A stretch of DNA of 42,800 nt from a virus: IMG/VR virus record IMGVR_UViG_3300044294_000097, positions 1-42,800 of that record, one strand, 5' to 3'. A program made the translations under genes and the position numbers. Below, in pieces: positions 1 through 8,268 of this stretch; the first letter of the stretch is position 1, and every line of letters starts with the position of its first letter. The notes under the pieces are model-generated. The model was given only the letters and a program-made list of their open reading frames with translations. It made no database searches and was not told the DNA's origin.

Positions 1-72
1 GTCGGCAAGGCGCACGCGCGGAGCGGTCAGGCCCTTGGCCTGGACTTCAGCTTCGATCTGTTGGTCGTTCAT
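1..72 (-). CDS. Phage Gp49-family protein (N4 Gp49 / Sf6 gene 66 type), N-terminal fragment
   Basis: Only the first 24 codons are inside the window; the gene runs off the left edge. Translation from the ATG at 72 begins MNDQQIEAEVQAKGLTAPRV, closely resembling the start of the Gp49 / Sf6 gene 66 family of small phage early proteins, whose members typically begin with an IEAEI..KG.TAPR pattern. AGAAAGG lies a few bases upstream and serves as ribosome binding site. It is the next gene of the leftward early operon after the 124-residue protein at 126-500. The molecular function of the family is not established. Assignment rests on the short N-terminus only. Confidence 0.6.
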   Translation of the reverse strand, partial: MNDQQIEAEVQAKGLTAPRVRLAD

Positions 73-125
73 GGGTGCCTTTCTGGCGGTTGGGGAAACG
101 ATGGATGGCAATGGTGGATGGGAGA

Positions 126-500
126 TCAGCGGCGCAACTCTTCGCGCCTGGCCATCTCGACCACGGCATCCAGGGTCGCTGCTCGGTAGCATGTAGGCAC
201 ACCTGCTGGCGGGTACAGGCGCCATGAACTGGTGCCCAGCAGGTCTGCGTAGCGGCGGAGATGCACGCCCGCGGCGCAGCGATCGCGCTGCTCCTGTGTC
301 CAGGTGGACCGCTCCAGTCCTGCACGCCGGCACAGCTGTTCGTGGTCAATGCGGTCCGCCAGCTCCATCAGCTTCGGATTAGGTGCATGGCGCACCGTCA
401 ATGCCGCGGCCACCTCGTCCAGCAGCCGCGCGATGTCGTCGGCGCCGTCGTTGCGGCACTGGTCGGCCTCGGTCTGCACGCGGGTCAGAAGGTCGTCCAT
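126..500 (-). CDS. Hypothetical early phage protein, 124 aa
   Basis: No family recognised. It is a 124-residue, largely helical soluble protein with no membrane segment or signal peptide. The first 55 residues are rich in D/E/R/L and likely form amphipathic helices. A middle stretch (RRAGLERSTW, then RRYADLLG) is basic. Start ATG at 500 lies two bases downstream of the preceding gene's stop at 503-505, so it is probably translationally coupled. It belongs to the tightly packed leftward early operon. Coding status is supported by gene packing rather than by homology. Confidence 0.65.
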   Translation of the reverse strand: MDDLLTRVQTEADQCRNDGADDIARLLDEVAAALTVRHAPNPKLMELADRIDHEQLCRRAGLERSTWTQEQRDRCAAGVHLRRYADLLGTSSWRLYPPAGVPTCYRAATLDAVVEMARREELRR

Positions 501-502
501 CG

Positions 503-793
503 TCAGCTCCCCATCGGCTTGCCGTCGTTGCCGAAGACCGTCGTGCTGGCCAACTTCTCCGCCAGCAGCTTCCCGAACAGCGTCTTCGGCCCTTCGTTGC
601 CGTTCGCCTTGGCGATCGCCTCGACGGCGGCAGCGAACACCGCCGATCCGCTGCCGTGGGCAATGAGGGGATCGACGAGGCGCACGTCGTCAAAGTCGGC
701 GACCTTGATCGGCACGATGCCTGCCCGTCGCAGGGCGTGCAGGTCTTCCTCGGTGAGTTCGGCAGTCGGCCGGTACAGGAAAAGTTGACTCAT
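503..793 (-). CDS. Hypothetical early phage protein, 96 aa
   Basis: Unrecognised 96-residue protein starting MSQLFLYRPTAELTEEDLHA. A short beta-like start is followed by an acidic helix. The phrase LHALRRAGIVPIKVADFDDVRLVDP looks like a small alpha/beta unit. No catalytic motif is seen. The ATG at 793 overlaps the stop of the upstream gene by four bases (ATGA), typical of coupled phage genes. It lies in the same operon as the methylation and recombination genes. Function unknown. Confidence 0.7.
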   Translation of the reverse strand: MSQLFLYRPTAELTEEDLHALRRAGIVPIKVADFDDVRLVDPLIAHGSGSAVFAAAVEAIAKANGNEGPKTLFGKLLAEKLASTTVFGNDGKPMGS

Positions 794-1257
794 GCCGGCG
801 TCCTTTCATCGTTGGCGCGCATCCGCGCGAGTTGTTCCTCAGACCAGTGCGCCGCAGCCCGGGCGATGCCCAGGGGCACCTGGCGCGCCAGCGCGTCAAT
901 CAGGTCCACGCCGTGCCGGGCGAGCTGCAGGCCGGGCCCGTCGAAGCCCACGCGGCCGGTGCGTCGCCAGCGCGCGATCAGTTCCAGGCAGAGCTGCAGC
1001 TGCTCACGCATCTCGTCTTGGCCAAGGCCGGTCAGGTCGGCCGCGCGGGACCACATCAGCACGTTGGCCACCCAGTCCCAGAGCGTCTGGGCCGTGCCGC
1101 GGCCGTTTGCGAGCTGGTGCAAGGTGTCGATGTGAGCAATCTCCAGCGACAGCACGTCGCTGGCTGGAAGCGGCTGCAGCGCGTCGGCCGGGCGCGACTG
1201 CGGGGGCGCGTAGGCAGCCTGCAGGGCTGCGGCGGTGGGCGAGAGCGTGAAGCGCAT
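790..1257 (-). CDS. Hypothetical early phage protein, 155 aa
   Basis: Unrecognised 155-residue protein, predicted mostly helical. The centre (EIAHIDTLHQLANGRGTAQT, then LWDWVANVLMWSRAADLTGLG) reads like a long helical bundle, followed by QLCLELIARWRRTGRVGFDG. No transmembrane or metal-binding pattern is visible. Start ATG at 1257 overlaps the stop of the DUF1643 gene (ATGA), and its own stop overlaps the next start, so it is embedded in a translationally coupled chain. No function can be assigned. Confidence 0.7.
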   Translation of the reverse strand: MRFTLSPTAAALQAAYAPPQSRPADALQPLPASDVLSLEIAHIDTLHQLANGRGTAQTLWDWVANVLMWSRAADLTGLGQDEMREQLQLCLELIARWRRTGRVGFDGPGLQLARHGVDLIDALARQVPLGIARAAAHWSEEQLARMRANDERTPA

Positions 1258-1766
1258 CAGCGCACCCCCACCATCGCGTCAGCAATCGCCTGGACCGTCA
1301 GCGGCTTCAGTCGCAGCTCGCCTGGCAGGTACAGCGGATGCTCGGGGTGGCCCGTTCGCGTCAGCCGCAGGTACTGCGGCGCGCTTCCCAGGCTGCGGAT
1401 CAGGTTCAGCACCTCTGCAGGGCGGCGGGTCTCGGCGCCAGCAGCACCCCAGGCGCAGCAGACGGCGCCGTGTTCGCGCACGGCCGCAGTGATGTGCCGG
1501 TCGTTCTCTGGGCCCACTGGGTAGCCGGCCGCCTTCAGCTCGCGCGGGTAGGCCGTGCGGAATGCAAAGAGGTTGACCACCTCCAGGCCCGCGAAGCCAT
1601 GCACCTGGGCGAAGCTGATGCAGCGCCGGATGGTCCGGTCGTCGACCGTGTCGTCGGCGGTGCTGGGGTTCAGCATCACGAACACCAGCACGTGGCCGTC
1701 GGCCCAGCGGCGACCCAGGCGGTACCGGAAGGCGCCGCACTCAGAGATCAAGGCGGTGCGCTGCAT
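1257..1766 (-). CDS. DUF1643 family protein
   Basis: The 169-residue product carries the DUF1643 signature: VFVMLNPSTADDTVDDRTIR, then CISFAQVHGFAGLEVVNLFA, then PVGPENDRHI, CAWG and a C-terminal G.PEHPLYL element. The family is found in phages and bacteria and its biochemical role is not established. Start ATG at 1766 is chosen because it overlaps the stop of the upstream helicase-methyltransferase (ATGA), although the reading frame stays open far upstream inside that gene. The family is known; the function is not. Confidence 0.85.
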   Translation of the reverse strand: MQRTALISECGAFRYRLGRRWADGHVLVFVMLNPSTADDTVDDRTIRRCISFAQVHGFAGLEVVNLFAFRTAYPRELKAAGYPVGPENDRHITAAVREHGAVCCAWGAAGAETRRPAEVLNLIRSLGSAPQYLRLTRTGHPEHPLYLPGELRLKPLTVQAIADAMVGVR

Positions 1767-4330
1767 CAGGCGGGCTCCAGTTCGCCCTCGGCGGGCTCCA
1801 GGTCGAACAGGGACGGCGTGCTGAGCTGCCGCACCGCGGCCTCGCAGTAGCCCACGCCATCCAGGAAGTAGGGCTTGGACAGTTCGCAGCCGCGCCCGCG
1901 TCGGCCCAGCAGCACCGCCCGATAGGGCACGGTCATCAGGCCCCCGAAGGGGTCGTAGACCTCCTCGCCCTTCATCGAGTACTGCGTGATGGCCCGGTCT
2001 GCAATGTCGAACTGCATCGGGCAGAGGTGCATCTCGCGCCCGGCGGCCGACTGCGCGCCGTTGAGCGTGCGCATGCGCGTGATGTCGGTCCAGACGTCCG
2101 GGTGCCAGCTCTGCGGCTGCAGCAGCATGAAGGTGGTCGGCAGCATGCCGCGCTGGGCCAAGGCCTCGCCGATGCGCACGTCGTGCTCCCAGTCGTAGAC
2201 CTGCTCCAGCGAGTGCTTGCGGAACAGCTTGAAGATGTCGGCGTGCGTCAGGCCTTCCAGCTCCTCGGGCGTGAGCAGCCGGTCGCCCTTGCTGCGCGCG
2301 AAGCCGTGCGCGTCGAACTGCCAGCGCGGGCGGGAGTACTCGACCTTGTCCTTCACGACCGGCAGGTCGGCGTAGCCGCGGCTGGCGTCCGTGGGCGCCT
2401 TGCGGAACAGCAGCAGGTACTCGCAGAGGCCGAAGCCCATGCGGCTGCCATCCTTGCACTGCTCGCTGTAGCCCAGGCGGTAGGTCTGGTTGTTCTCCCG
2501 CACCACGTCGGTGACGATGGTCTTGCGGCCCACGAAGTGGAAGCCGTGCCGGCGGAAGCAGGCGATCGTGTCCACGTCGAAGGGGTACTCGGTCTGGAAA
2601 CCCACGCCCTCGACCATGCCGCTCGGCACGATGCGGTTCTTCACGTGGATGGCGGCCACCCGGCCGGGCATCAGCACGCGCAGCAGCTCCGGCACCAGGT
2701 AGTCCATCTGGCGGAAGAAGTGCTCGTTGTTGTCGGTGTGGCCGAAGTCGGCGAAGTTGGGCGAGTACTCGTACTGGGTGCTGAACGGGATGCTGGTCAG
2801 CACCAGGCCGACGCTGTCGCTGGCCATCAGCCGCGTCTCTTTCACGCAGTCGTTGTTCACCAGCGTGTACTCGCCGCCCTTGGCCTTCACCTCGACGCGC
2901 TCCACGCCCATCGCCCGGCTGAGCGTCTGGATCATGGCCGCGTGCGACAGGCCGAACTCCTTGATGATCTCGGTCATGCGTTGCACCTGCTCTTTGTGCT
3001 GCGCCCACTTGCGCTCGAGAGTCCGGCGCACCTCGCGCTCGGCCTCGGTGTAGATCAGGTCGATGCGCACCTGCCGCGTCTGCAGGAAGCGCTGCAGGCG
3101 GTGGATCGACTGGATGAAGTCGGCGAACTTGAAGCCGATGCCCAGGTAGATGGCCCAGGCGCAGTGCCGCTGCAGGTTGCAGCCGCTTCCCAGCAGCACG
3201 GGCTTGCTGCTCAGCTCCTGCAGCTCGCCGTCGCTGAAGGCCACGACCAGCGGCTCGCGCTCGGTCTCCGGGTCCTGGGTGCCGTAGACGCTGGCGATGC
3301 CCGGGATAGCGCGCTCGATCGCCCGCCGCTCGTCCTCGAGGTCGTGCCAGATCACGCGATGCGCGGCCGGGTCCTCGGCGCGCAGCTCCATCAGCTTGGC
3401 CACGCGGGCGTCCAGGCTCTCGCGCTTCTCGCGCGCCGCGTCGACCACGCCGATGGCCTGGCGCTTGAACATCTGCACCTGCCCGTCCAGGTTCACGCCG
3501 GCATCGGCGTGGTCGGCCGGAATCTCGTGCCAGCGGATGTCGAGCGGCGGGAGCTCGTAGCCCTCGTCGCTGTAGCCCAGGTCGGAGGGCTTCTGCACGA
3601 ACAGGGCCCAGCTGGCCACCCACAGCCAGAAGTCGCGCTCGCGGGCCGGGCTCAGCGTCAGGTGGTCGGCCTTCTCGCTGTTGCGCTTGAAGAAGCGGGT
3701 CTTGGCCTGGCCCACGTCCATCACGCCCAGGAAGGCGCTATAGGCCAGCAGCTCAACGAACTCATTCGGGCTGGGCGTGGCCGTGGCCACGAAGCGGTAG
3801 GCCACCTCGGCGCCCTTGATCCGGTTCGCCATGTCGCGCCGGTCGTCGCCGGCGAACAGCGCCATGAATTCGCGGAACGTCTTGCTGCCGCCGAAGCCGC
3901 GCAGGCAGGCTGCCTCGTCCAGGCTCGTGACGCTGAACAGCCGCGGGTCCAGCTTGCGATCGCGCACGGTCTCGTAGTTCGTCAGGTAGATGCCGTCGGG
4001 GTCCTCGGCCTCCTCGATGCGGCGGATGAACTTCACCGCGATGCCGAGGCGCGCGGCGTCGCGCATGAACTCTTGCCGCACGCCCAGCGGGATCACGATC
4101 AGCGCCATGCCGCCGACGCGCCGGCGCACCAGCCGCACGATCTCCAGCTGCACGAAGGTCTTGCCCAGGCCGAAGGCCATGAACAGCGCAGCGCAGCCCA
4201 GGCGGATCGCCCAGATGACCGCGGCCACCTGGTGCGGCTTCAGCAGCGGGTTGATCTCGGCCGGGTCCACGTCGAAGCCCTTGGGCTGCGCGATCGTGAC
4301 CTTGGCGCGGAGGAAGGCGTCGTAGTCCAT
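1766..4330 (-). CDS. SNF2/DEAD-type helicase fused to a beta-class DNA methyltransferase
   Basis: This 854-residue protein has two halves. Residues 1-440 are a superfamily 2 helicase-like ATPase: GLGKT (54-58, Walker A), DEAA (138-141, motif II), TATPSPNE (183-190, motif III) and QSIHRLQRFLQ (407-417, motif VI-like). Residues about 455-840 are an amino-methyltransferase: the catalytic loop TSIPF (512-516) precedes the SAM-binding DPFGG (793-797), the beta-class order. The catalytic loop is a variant of the usual S/D-P-P-Y/W. Such fusions occur in phage early regions and probably protect phage DNA from restriction; the target base and site are unknown. The start at 4330 overlaps the C5 methyltransferase stop (ATGA). 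An upstream extension exists in frame but lies inside that gene. Confidence 0.85.
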   Translation of the reverse strand: MDYDAFLRAKVTIAQPKGFDVDPAEINPLLKPHQVAAVIWAIRLGCAALFMAFGLGKTFVQLEIVRLVRRRVGGMALIVIPLGVRQEFMRDAARLGIAVKFIRRIEEAEDPDGIYLTNYETVRDRKLDPRLFSVTSLDEAACLRGFGGSKTFREFMALFAGDDRRDMANRIKGAEVAYRFVATATPSPNEFVELLAYSAFLGVMDVGQAKTRFFKRNSEKADHLTLSPARERDFWLWVASWALFVQKPSDLGYSDEGYELPPLDIRWHEIPADHADAGVNLDGQVQMFKRQAIGVVDAAREKRESLDARVAKLMELRAEDPAAHRVIWHDLEDERRAIERAIPGIASVYGTQDPETEREPLVVAFSDGELQELSSKPVLLGSGCNLQRHCAWAIYLGIGFKFADFIQSIHRLQRFLQTRQVRIDLIYTEAEREVRRTLERKWAQHKEQVQRMTEIIKEFGLSHAAMIQTLSRAMGVERVEVKAKGGEYTLVNNDCVKETRLMASDSVGLVLTSIPFSTQYEYSPNFADFGHTDNNEHFFRQMDYLVPELLRVLMPGRVAAIHVKNRIVPSGMVEGVGFQTEYPFDVDTIACFRRHGFHFVGRKTIVTDVVRENNQTYRLGYSEQCKDGSRMGFGLCEYLLLFRKAPTDASRGYADLPVVKDKVEYSRPRWQFDAHGFARSKGDRLLTPEELEGLTHADIFKLFRKHSLEQVYDWEHDVRIGEALAQRGMLPTTFMLLQPQSWHPDVWTDITRMRTLNGAQSAAGREMHLCPMQFDIADRAITQYSMKGEEVYDPFGGLMTVPYRAVLLGRRGRGCELSKPYFLDGVGYCEAAVRQLSTPSLFDLEPAEGELEPA

Positions 4331-5964
4331 CAGGCGGCCCTCCGCTGCGCCAGCCGCTCGGCGTAGTTCGCCGCCACGATCGCGCGGGCCAGCGGCGGGC
4401 ACACGCTGTTGCCGCACATGCGGACCTGCGACGACTTCGGCAGCACGCGCCCATCGGCGCCGCGGTCGATGACGTAGCTGTCGGGGAAGCCCTGGGCGCG
4501 GTACAGCTCGCGCGGCTGGAGCATGCGCATGCCGATGTCGGCAATCAGGTAGTCCTCGCCGGCCACGGTGACCAGGCCGAAGCGGTCCTTCGTCGTCACG
4601 GTGTGCAGGGGCTCGCCCAGCTGCGGGTCCTGGTCGGTGCCGTAGTACTTGAGCAGCAGGGCGCGCACCTCGGCGTGATGGGTGCCCTGGGCGCTGACGG
4701 TGCCCAGCGGCTCGCCAGTGGACGCGCTGGAGCTTGTGCCGCGCAGCTTGGCCAGATGACTGGTCACCAGGCACGTGTCGCCCTTGGCTGTGATGGTCTG
4801 CACTGGCTCGCTGGCGTCCCGCGGCCGGCTCTGGCCGGCGCGGCCGCCGCAGCCGACGAGCTGAGCCGAGACGAGCGAGTGATGATCCACGCTCGTGACG
4901 GTGCCGATGGGCTCAGGTGCCGCCGATCCGACCACGCCGGTGTAGTGCTTGGCCAGGAAAGCGGCGACGAGCCCGTGCTTCTGGCCGTCCACCGCAGTGC
5001 CCAGGGGCTTCTCCAGCCCGGGCACGCGCGGCGCCTGGCCGGGCCGCTCCCCGTAGCCGGTCTGCACGAGCGTGGGCACGGCCAGCAGGTGCTCGGCCTT
5101 CGTGGTGATGGTCGTCAGCGGCGTGCGCGGATCGTTCGTGTACGAGCCGTTGCCGCCCTGCTGACCGATGCGCACGATGAAGGGCTTCGCTGCCTCGATG
5201 ACGTAGCGCTTGATGCCGTGGGCGATGCGGCGCAGCGTGGCCTCGGCCAGCGGGCGATCGCGCTCGAAGATCGACGGGCACGGGAGCGACCAGTCGATGC
5301 AGTCGGCAGCCGTGCGGTACGGCTGCAGGCCGCTGCATTTGGCCGGCTTCGCGGCGTGCGTCGGTGCCGGCCAGACGATCGGCTGACCGTCACAGCGAGC
5401 CACCAGGAACAGGCGCTTGCGGATGGTCGGCGCGCCGTAGTCGCAGGCCCGCAGCTCGCGCCACTCGACGCGGTAGCCAAGGTTGCGCAGCTGCGCGGCC
5501 CAGCGCTGGAAGGTCGTGCCCTTGCGGCGCTCGCAGGGCATGCCGTCGGCCTTCAGCGGCCCCCAGTCCTGGAACTCCTCGACGTTCTCCAGGCAGATGA
5601 CCCGGGGCCGGGCGAGCTTGGCCCACTTGATCACAACCCAGGCCAGCGCGCGGATCTTCTTGCTGCGCGGCTTGCCGCCCTTGGCCTTGCTGAAGTGCTT
5701 GCAGTCGGGGCTGGCCCAGAGCAGGCCCACCGGGCGGCCGCCGGTCACAGTGACCGGGTCGACCTCGAACACGTCGGAGACGAAGTGCTGCGTCTGCGGG
5801 TGATTCGCCTGGTGCAACGACACGGCCTCGGGGTCGTGGTTGACGGCGATGTCGACGTGCCGGCCGATGGCCTGCTCGATGCCGGTGCTGGCGCCGCCGC
5901 CGCCGGCGAACAGGTCCACGACGAGCTCGTCAGCCAAGCCCAGGATCATCTGAGGGGTCAGCAT
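4330..5964 (-). CDS. DNA cytosine-5 methyltransferase with repeat-containing middle region
   Basis: Transfers methyl from SAM to C5 of cytosine. Motifs are in order in the 544-residue product: DLFAGGGGAS (17-26, motif I), ASPDCKHFS (84-92, motif IV; catalytic Cys88 in a DC rather than PC context), ENV (126-128, motif VI), RKRLFLVA (182-189, motif VIII), RELYRAQGF (485-493, motif IX) and GNSVCPPLARAI (518-529, motif X). Between VIII and IX lies about 200 residues with roughly six repeats of the form EPL.TVT......LV. The start MLTPQ at 5964 is preferred to a longer in-frame extension because that would read back through the overlapping small gene at 5958-6155. Likely used to evade restriction. 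Confidence 0.9.
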   Translation of the reverse strand: MLTPQMILGLADELVVDLFAGGGGASTGIEQAIGRHVDIAVNHDPEAVSLHQANHPQTQHFVSDVFEVDPVTVTGGRPVGLLWASPDCKHFSKAKGGKPRSKKIRALAWVVIKWAKLARPRVICLENVEEFQDWGPLKADGMPCERRKGTTFQRWAAQLRNLGYRVEWRELRACDYGAPTIRKRLFLVARCDGQPIVWPAPTHAAKPAKCSGLQPYRTAADCIDWSLPCPSIFERDRPLAEATLRRIAHGIKRYVIEAAKPFIVRIGQQGGNGSYTNDPRTPLTTITTKAEHLLAVPTLVQTGYGERPGQAPRVPGLEKPLGTAVDGQKHGLVAAFLAKHYTGVVGSAAPEPIGTVTSVDHHSLVSAQLVGCGGRAGQSRPRDASEPVQTITAKGDTCLVTSHLAKLRGTSSSASTGEPLGTVSAQGTHHAEVRALLLKYYGTDQDPQLGEPLHTVTTKDRFGLVTVAGEDYLIADIGMRMLQPRELYRAQGFPDSYVIDRGADGRVLPKSSQVRMCGNSVCPPLARAIVAANYAERLAQRRAA

Positions 5965-6155
5965 GTGACGCCCTCCGGCACCTTGGCCCAGGCCTTCACG
6001 CCCACGGCAAGGCCGCCGCTCTCGCACAAGCGCCAGTCGGCGCCATCGAACCAGCCCTGGTCCACCTCGGTGGAACTGCTGATCAGCACGGTCTCCTCAG
6101 CGTCGGGCATGCCGTCGTCAGGCAGCTCGTGCCACGTGATCGTCTCGGTCTTCAT
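5958..6155 (-). CDS. Hypothetical small phage protein, 65 aa (DUF551-like)
   Basis: Starts MKTETITWHELPDDGMPDAE and continues ETVLISSS, GWFDGADW and an A.WAKVPEGV ending. The pattern W.ELPD.GMPD.E..VLI and a terminal W..VPEG resembles the small phage DUF551-type proteins, though this is only a pattern match. The ATG at 6155 overlaps the previous stop (ATGA), and the last codons overlap the start of the cytosine methyltransferase, indicating coupled translation. Function unknown. Confidence 0.7.
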   Translation of the reverse strand: MKTETITWHELPDDGMPDAEETVLISSSTEVDQGWFDGADWRLCESGGLAVGVKAWAKVPEGVTC

Positions 6156-6313
6156 GCCGGCTGCTCCTGGTCTTCCACGCACTCCCGCACCGTCTCCACC
6201 GGCAGGGCCAGCGCCTGCGCGGTGGAGGCGATCGCGGCCTCGGCGTCGCGGTTCGGGTCCAGCTGCAGGGCGCGCTCGAAACACGCCCGCACCTTGTCGC
6301 GGGCGACGATCAC
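6152..6313 (-). CDS. Hypothetical small phage protein, 53 aa
   Basis: A short helical protein beginning at a GTG codon (6313) that overlaps the upstream stop as GTGA. The sequence VIVARDKVRACFERALQLDP followed by ..AIASTAQALALPVETVREC resembles a small helical, possibly helix-turn-helix fold. Its stop overlaps the next ATG by four bases. The overlap pattern at both ends supports real coding despite its length. No function assigned. Confidence 0.6.
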   Translation of the reverse strand: MIVARDKVRACFERALQLDPNRDAEAAIASTAQALALPVETVRECVEDQEQPA

Positions 6314-7038
6314 GCTGCCGCCCCTTCCTTCTCCACGACCTTCAGCGACGGCTTGCCGGTGTTGCGCTTGGCCTTCGGCTTCGGCACCTCGCTGGCCGGC
6401 TTGTTCTTGCCGGCGGCCTCGTTCTTGGCGAAGGTGTCGCCGGCCTCGTGCCCGGTCGGTGCCGGCGTCTCGTCGGCCTTCTTGCCCGCCTCCGGGTGAT
6501 CGGCGTCGAATGCCGCCTGGCTGCCGTCGATCGCTGCCGGCTTCACCTGCGGCGGCAGGAGGGCGATGAACATGTCGGCCTTGATGTAGCTCGACAGGCG
6601 GCCGATCACCTCGTCGCCGACGTTGGACACCTGCAGGCGGAACTGCAGCTGCACGGTGCCGCCTTCCATGCAGGTCAGGCGCAGCTTGTTCAGCTTGGCC
6701 TCCTGCAGGACCATGTTGCTGGTACCGCCCAGGCCGCGGTCGACGGTGATCTGGTAGCCGCTGTAGTCGCCCTCCAACGCCATCGGCCAGGCGATCGAGT
6801 GGCTGCGCAGCAGCGGCATGGTGTCGGGCACGCCGTCCAGCTTGGCCTGGGCGCCCGGCTGCTCCACCGGCATGAAGAGCATGGCCAGCAGCTCGGGGGC
6901 CAGCTGGTTCAGGAACGTGTTGGGCGCGTCCATCTGGCACTTCAGGTCGATGGCCCGGGCGAGGCCGTCGCCGTGGTTCTCGGTGCGGACGTTGAGCGAC
7001 AGCAGACGCGTCGCCGTGAAGGTGTCAATTCGAAGCAT
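6310..7038 (-). CDS. Hypothetical early phage protein, 242 aa, next to recT
   Basis: Begins MLRIDTFTATRLLSLNVRTE at 7038, preceded by AAGGAGA at good distance; an upstream in-frame extension is low-complexity and rejected. Residues 1-165 look like a beta-rich globular domain (LARAIDLKCQM, then TMPLLRSHSIAWPMALEG, then GGTVQLQFRLQVSNV). The last 70 residues are a K/A/E/P-rich disordered tail. Similar proteins are often found beside phage recombination genes, but no function is known to me. Lack of a visible OB-fold signature argues against calling it an SSB. Confidence 0.75.
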   Translation of the reverse strand: MLRIDTFTATRLLSLNVRTENHGDGLARAIDLKCQMDAPNTFLNQLAPELLAMLFMPVEQPGAQAKLDGVPDTMPLLRSHSIAWPMALEGDYSGYQITVDRGLGGTSNMVLQEAKLNKLRLTCMEGGTVQLQFRLQVSNVGDEVIGRLSSYIKADMFIALLPPQVKPAAIDGSQAAFDADHPEAGKKADETPAPTGHEAGDTFAKNEAAGKNKPASEVPKPKAKRNTGKPSLKVVEKEGAAA

Positions 7039-7052
7039 GGGACAGGTCTCCT

Positions 7053-7310
7053 TCAGACGGAGTGGGGGGGAAGGGGGAGGCCGGGCCGAGCGGCCCGAAG
7101 TGCGCGGCGCATCAGTTGCTGCTGAGGCGTCCACATCGGGTAAAGCTCAGGACGGCGGGGCGGCCATCCCTCGGCCATTGCGAGGACGGTGATCTGCTCG
7201 ATCAACTCACCGAGGCACATGGCACCCGTCTCCCGGCCGTTCTCGTCGACCAGGTTCAGGTGGGTGCCGCCCAGCTCGGTGCGGCCGATCTCGAGGGTGA
7301 AGCGGCGCAT
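7053..7310 (-). CDS. Hypothetical early phage protein, 85 aa
   Basis: Small protein starting MRRFTLEIGRTELGGTHLNL, followed by VDENGRETGAMCLGELIEQI. It suggests a short beta-hairpin domain with a helix, and a proline-rich C-terminus. ATG at 7310 lies four bases after the RecT stop and its own stop is 14 bases before the next start. No family recognised. It sits between the annealing protein and the 242-residue unknown, so it may belong to the recombination module. Confidence 0.65.
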   Translation of the reverse strand: MRRFTLEIGRTELGGTHLNLVDENGRETGAMCLGELIEQITVLAMAEGWPPRRPELYPMWTPQQQLMRRALRAARPGLPLPPHSV

Positions 7311-7314
7311 TGCG

Positions 7315-8235
7315 TCAGCCCTGCTTGGGCCACTTCTTGGCGAAAGCCTTCTCGACCGCTGCAGCGTCTGCCGGCGGCAGCCCGTAGGCCAAGGCCTGCT
7401 GCAAGATCGCCTCTGCGCTGCCGTGGTCGGCTGCCTGCTCGACGCGCTGCACGAAGTCGGCACCAGTCAGGGCGCCCTGGTCATCGGCGGCGTCGATGTC
7501 GCTGACGCTGACGCAGCCCTCCAGGATGTCGGCGCGCTGGCCCACCTCGGCGGCATTGGCCACGGCCAGCGCATTGCTCAGCTCGACCGAGCTGGGCAGG
7601 TACTTCAGCACCTGCAGCAGCGGCACCTTGCGGGCGTACATCTCCTGATCGCGGAAGCTGTAGTGCCGCTGGCCCACCTTGTTGTACTTGTCTCGGTGCT
7701 TCCAGACCTTGGCCATGGTCCAGACCTCGACGATGGGCCAGTTGCTGCCGTTGACGCGGCCCACCGAGTAGACGTGCGTCATCTTGGCCGGATCGTCTTC
7801 ATCGCCCGGGCGGTGATGCACGAAGGGCGAGTCGCCGAGCTGGTAGTCGAACTCGTCGCCTTCGAAGACGGCGCCCGTCCAGCTGGTGGCGCGGCCGCTG
7901 CGGTTCACCAAGTCCTGGAGGCCTTTCCAGCCCGGCACGAAGGTGCAGGTGTTGCCGTAGGGCACGAGGAAGCCCTGGCCGTTGACGCCGATCTCCAGGC
8001 CCAGCTGGCCGGCCGTCATCACGGCGGCGGCGATGCTGCGCGGGTCGCACTTCTGCAGCGCGGGCGTGGTGCTGAAGGCCGTCAGCGCCAGGCGCGCCAT
8101 CCGGTCGGCCGTCAGGTGCTTCGGCAGCGCCAGGGCCAGCTGCGGCTTGAACTTGTCCATGAAGGACGAGAACGAGGCCAAGGGGTTGGGCGCGGCCTTG
8201 CCGGTGGCGGCGGCGCGGAGAGCGGTTGTGCTCAT
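7315..8235 (-). CDS. recT: RecT-family single-strand annealing protein
   Basis: 306-residue RecT-type recombinase: it binds single-stranded ends and anneals complementary strands during phage recombination and replication. The core signature is clear: AAVMTAGQLGLEIG, then GFLVPYGNTCTFVPGWKGLQ and DLVNRSGRATSWTG. It ends with a variable acidic/alanine-rich tail. It lies directly downstream of the YqaJ-type exonuclease gene, the usual SynExo pairing, with a gap of about 30 bases. The start MSTTALRAA at 8235 is the only suitable ATG. Confidence 0.95.
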   Translation of the reverse strand: MSTTALRAAATGKAAPNPLASFSSFMDKFKPQLALALPKHLTADRMARLALTAFSTTPALQKCDPRSIAAAVMTAGQLGLEIGVNGQGFLVPYGNTCTFVPGWKGLQDLVNRSGRATSWTGAVFEGDEFDYQLGDSPFVHHRPGDEDDPAKMTHVYSVGRVNGSNWPIVEVWTMAKVWKHRDKYNKVGQRHYSFRDQEMYARKVPLLQVLKYLPSSVELSNALAVANAAEVGQRADILEGCVSVSDIDAADDQGALTGADFVQRVEQAADHGSAEAILQQALAYGLPPADAAAVEKAFAKKWPKQG

Positions 8236-8268
8236 GCGGTGGGTGCTCCTGTGGGGCGTGGTGGGTGA

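Noticed and set aside
2027-4366. 779-codon plus-strand frame rich in His, Leu, Val, Ala and Gln
   Set aside because: It is the antisense shadow of the helicase-methyltransferase gene; high GC removes stops. The same applies to the long frame at 23794-26427.
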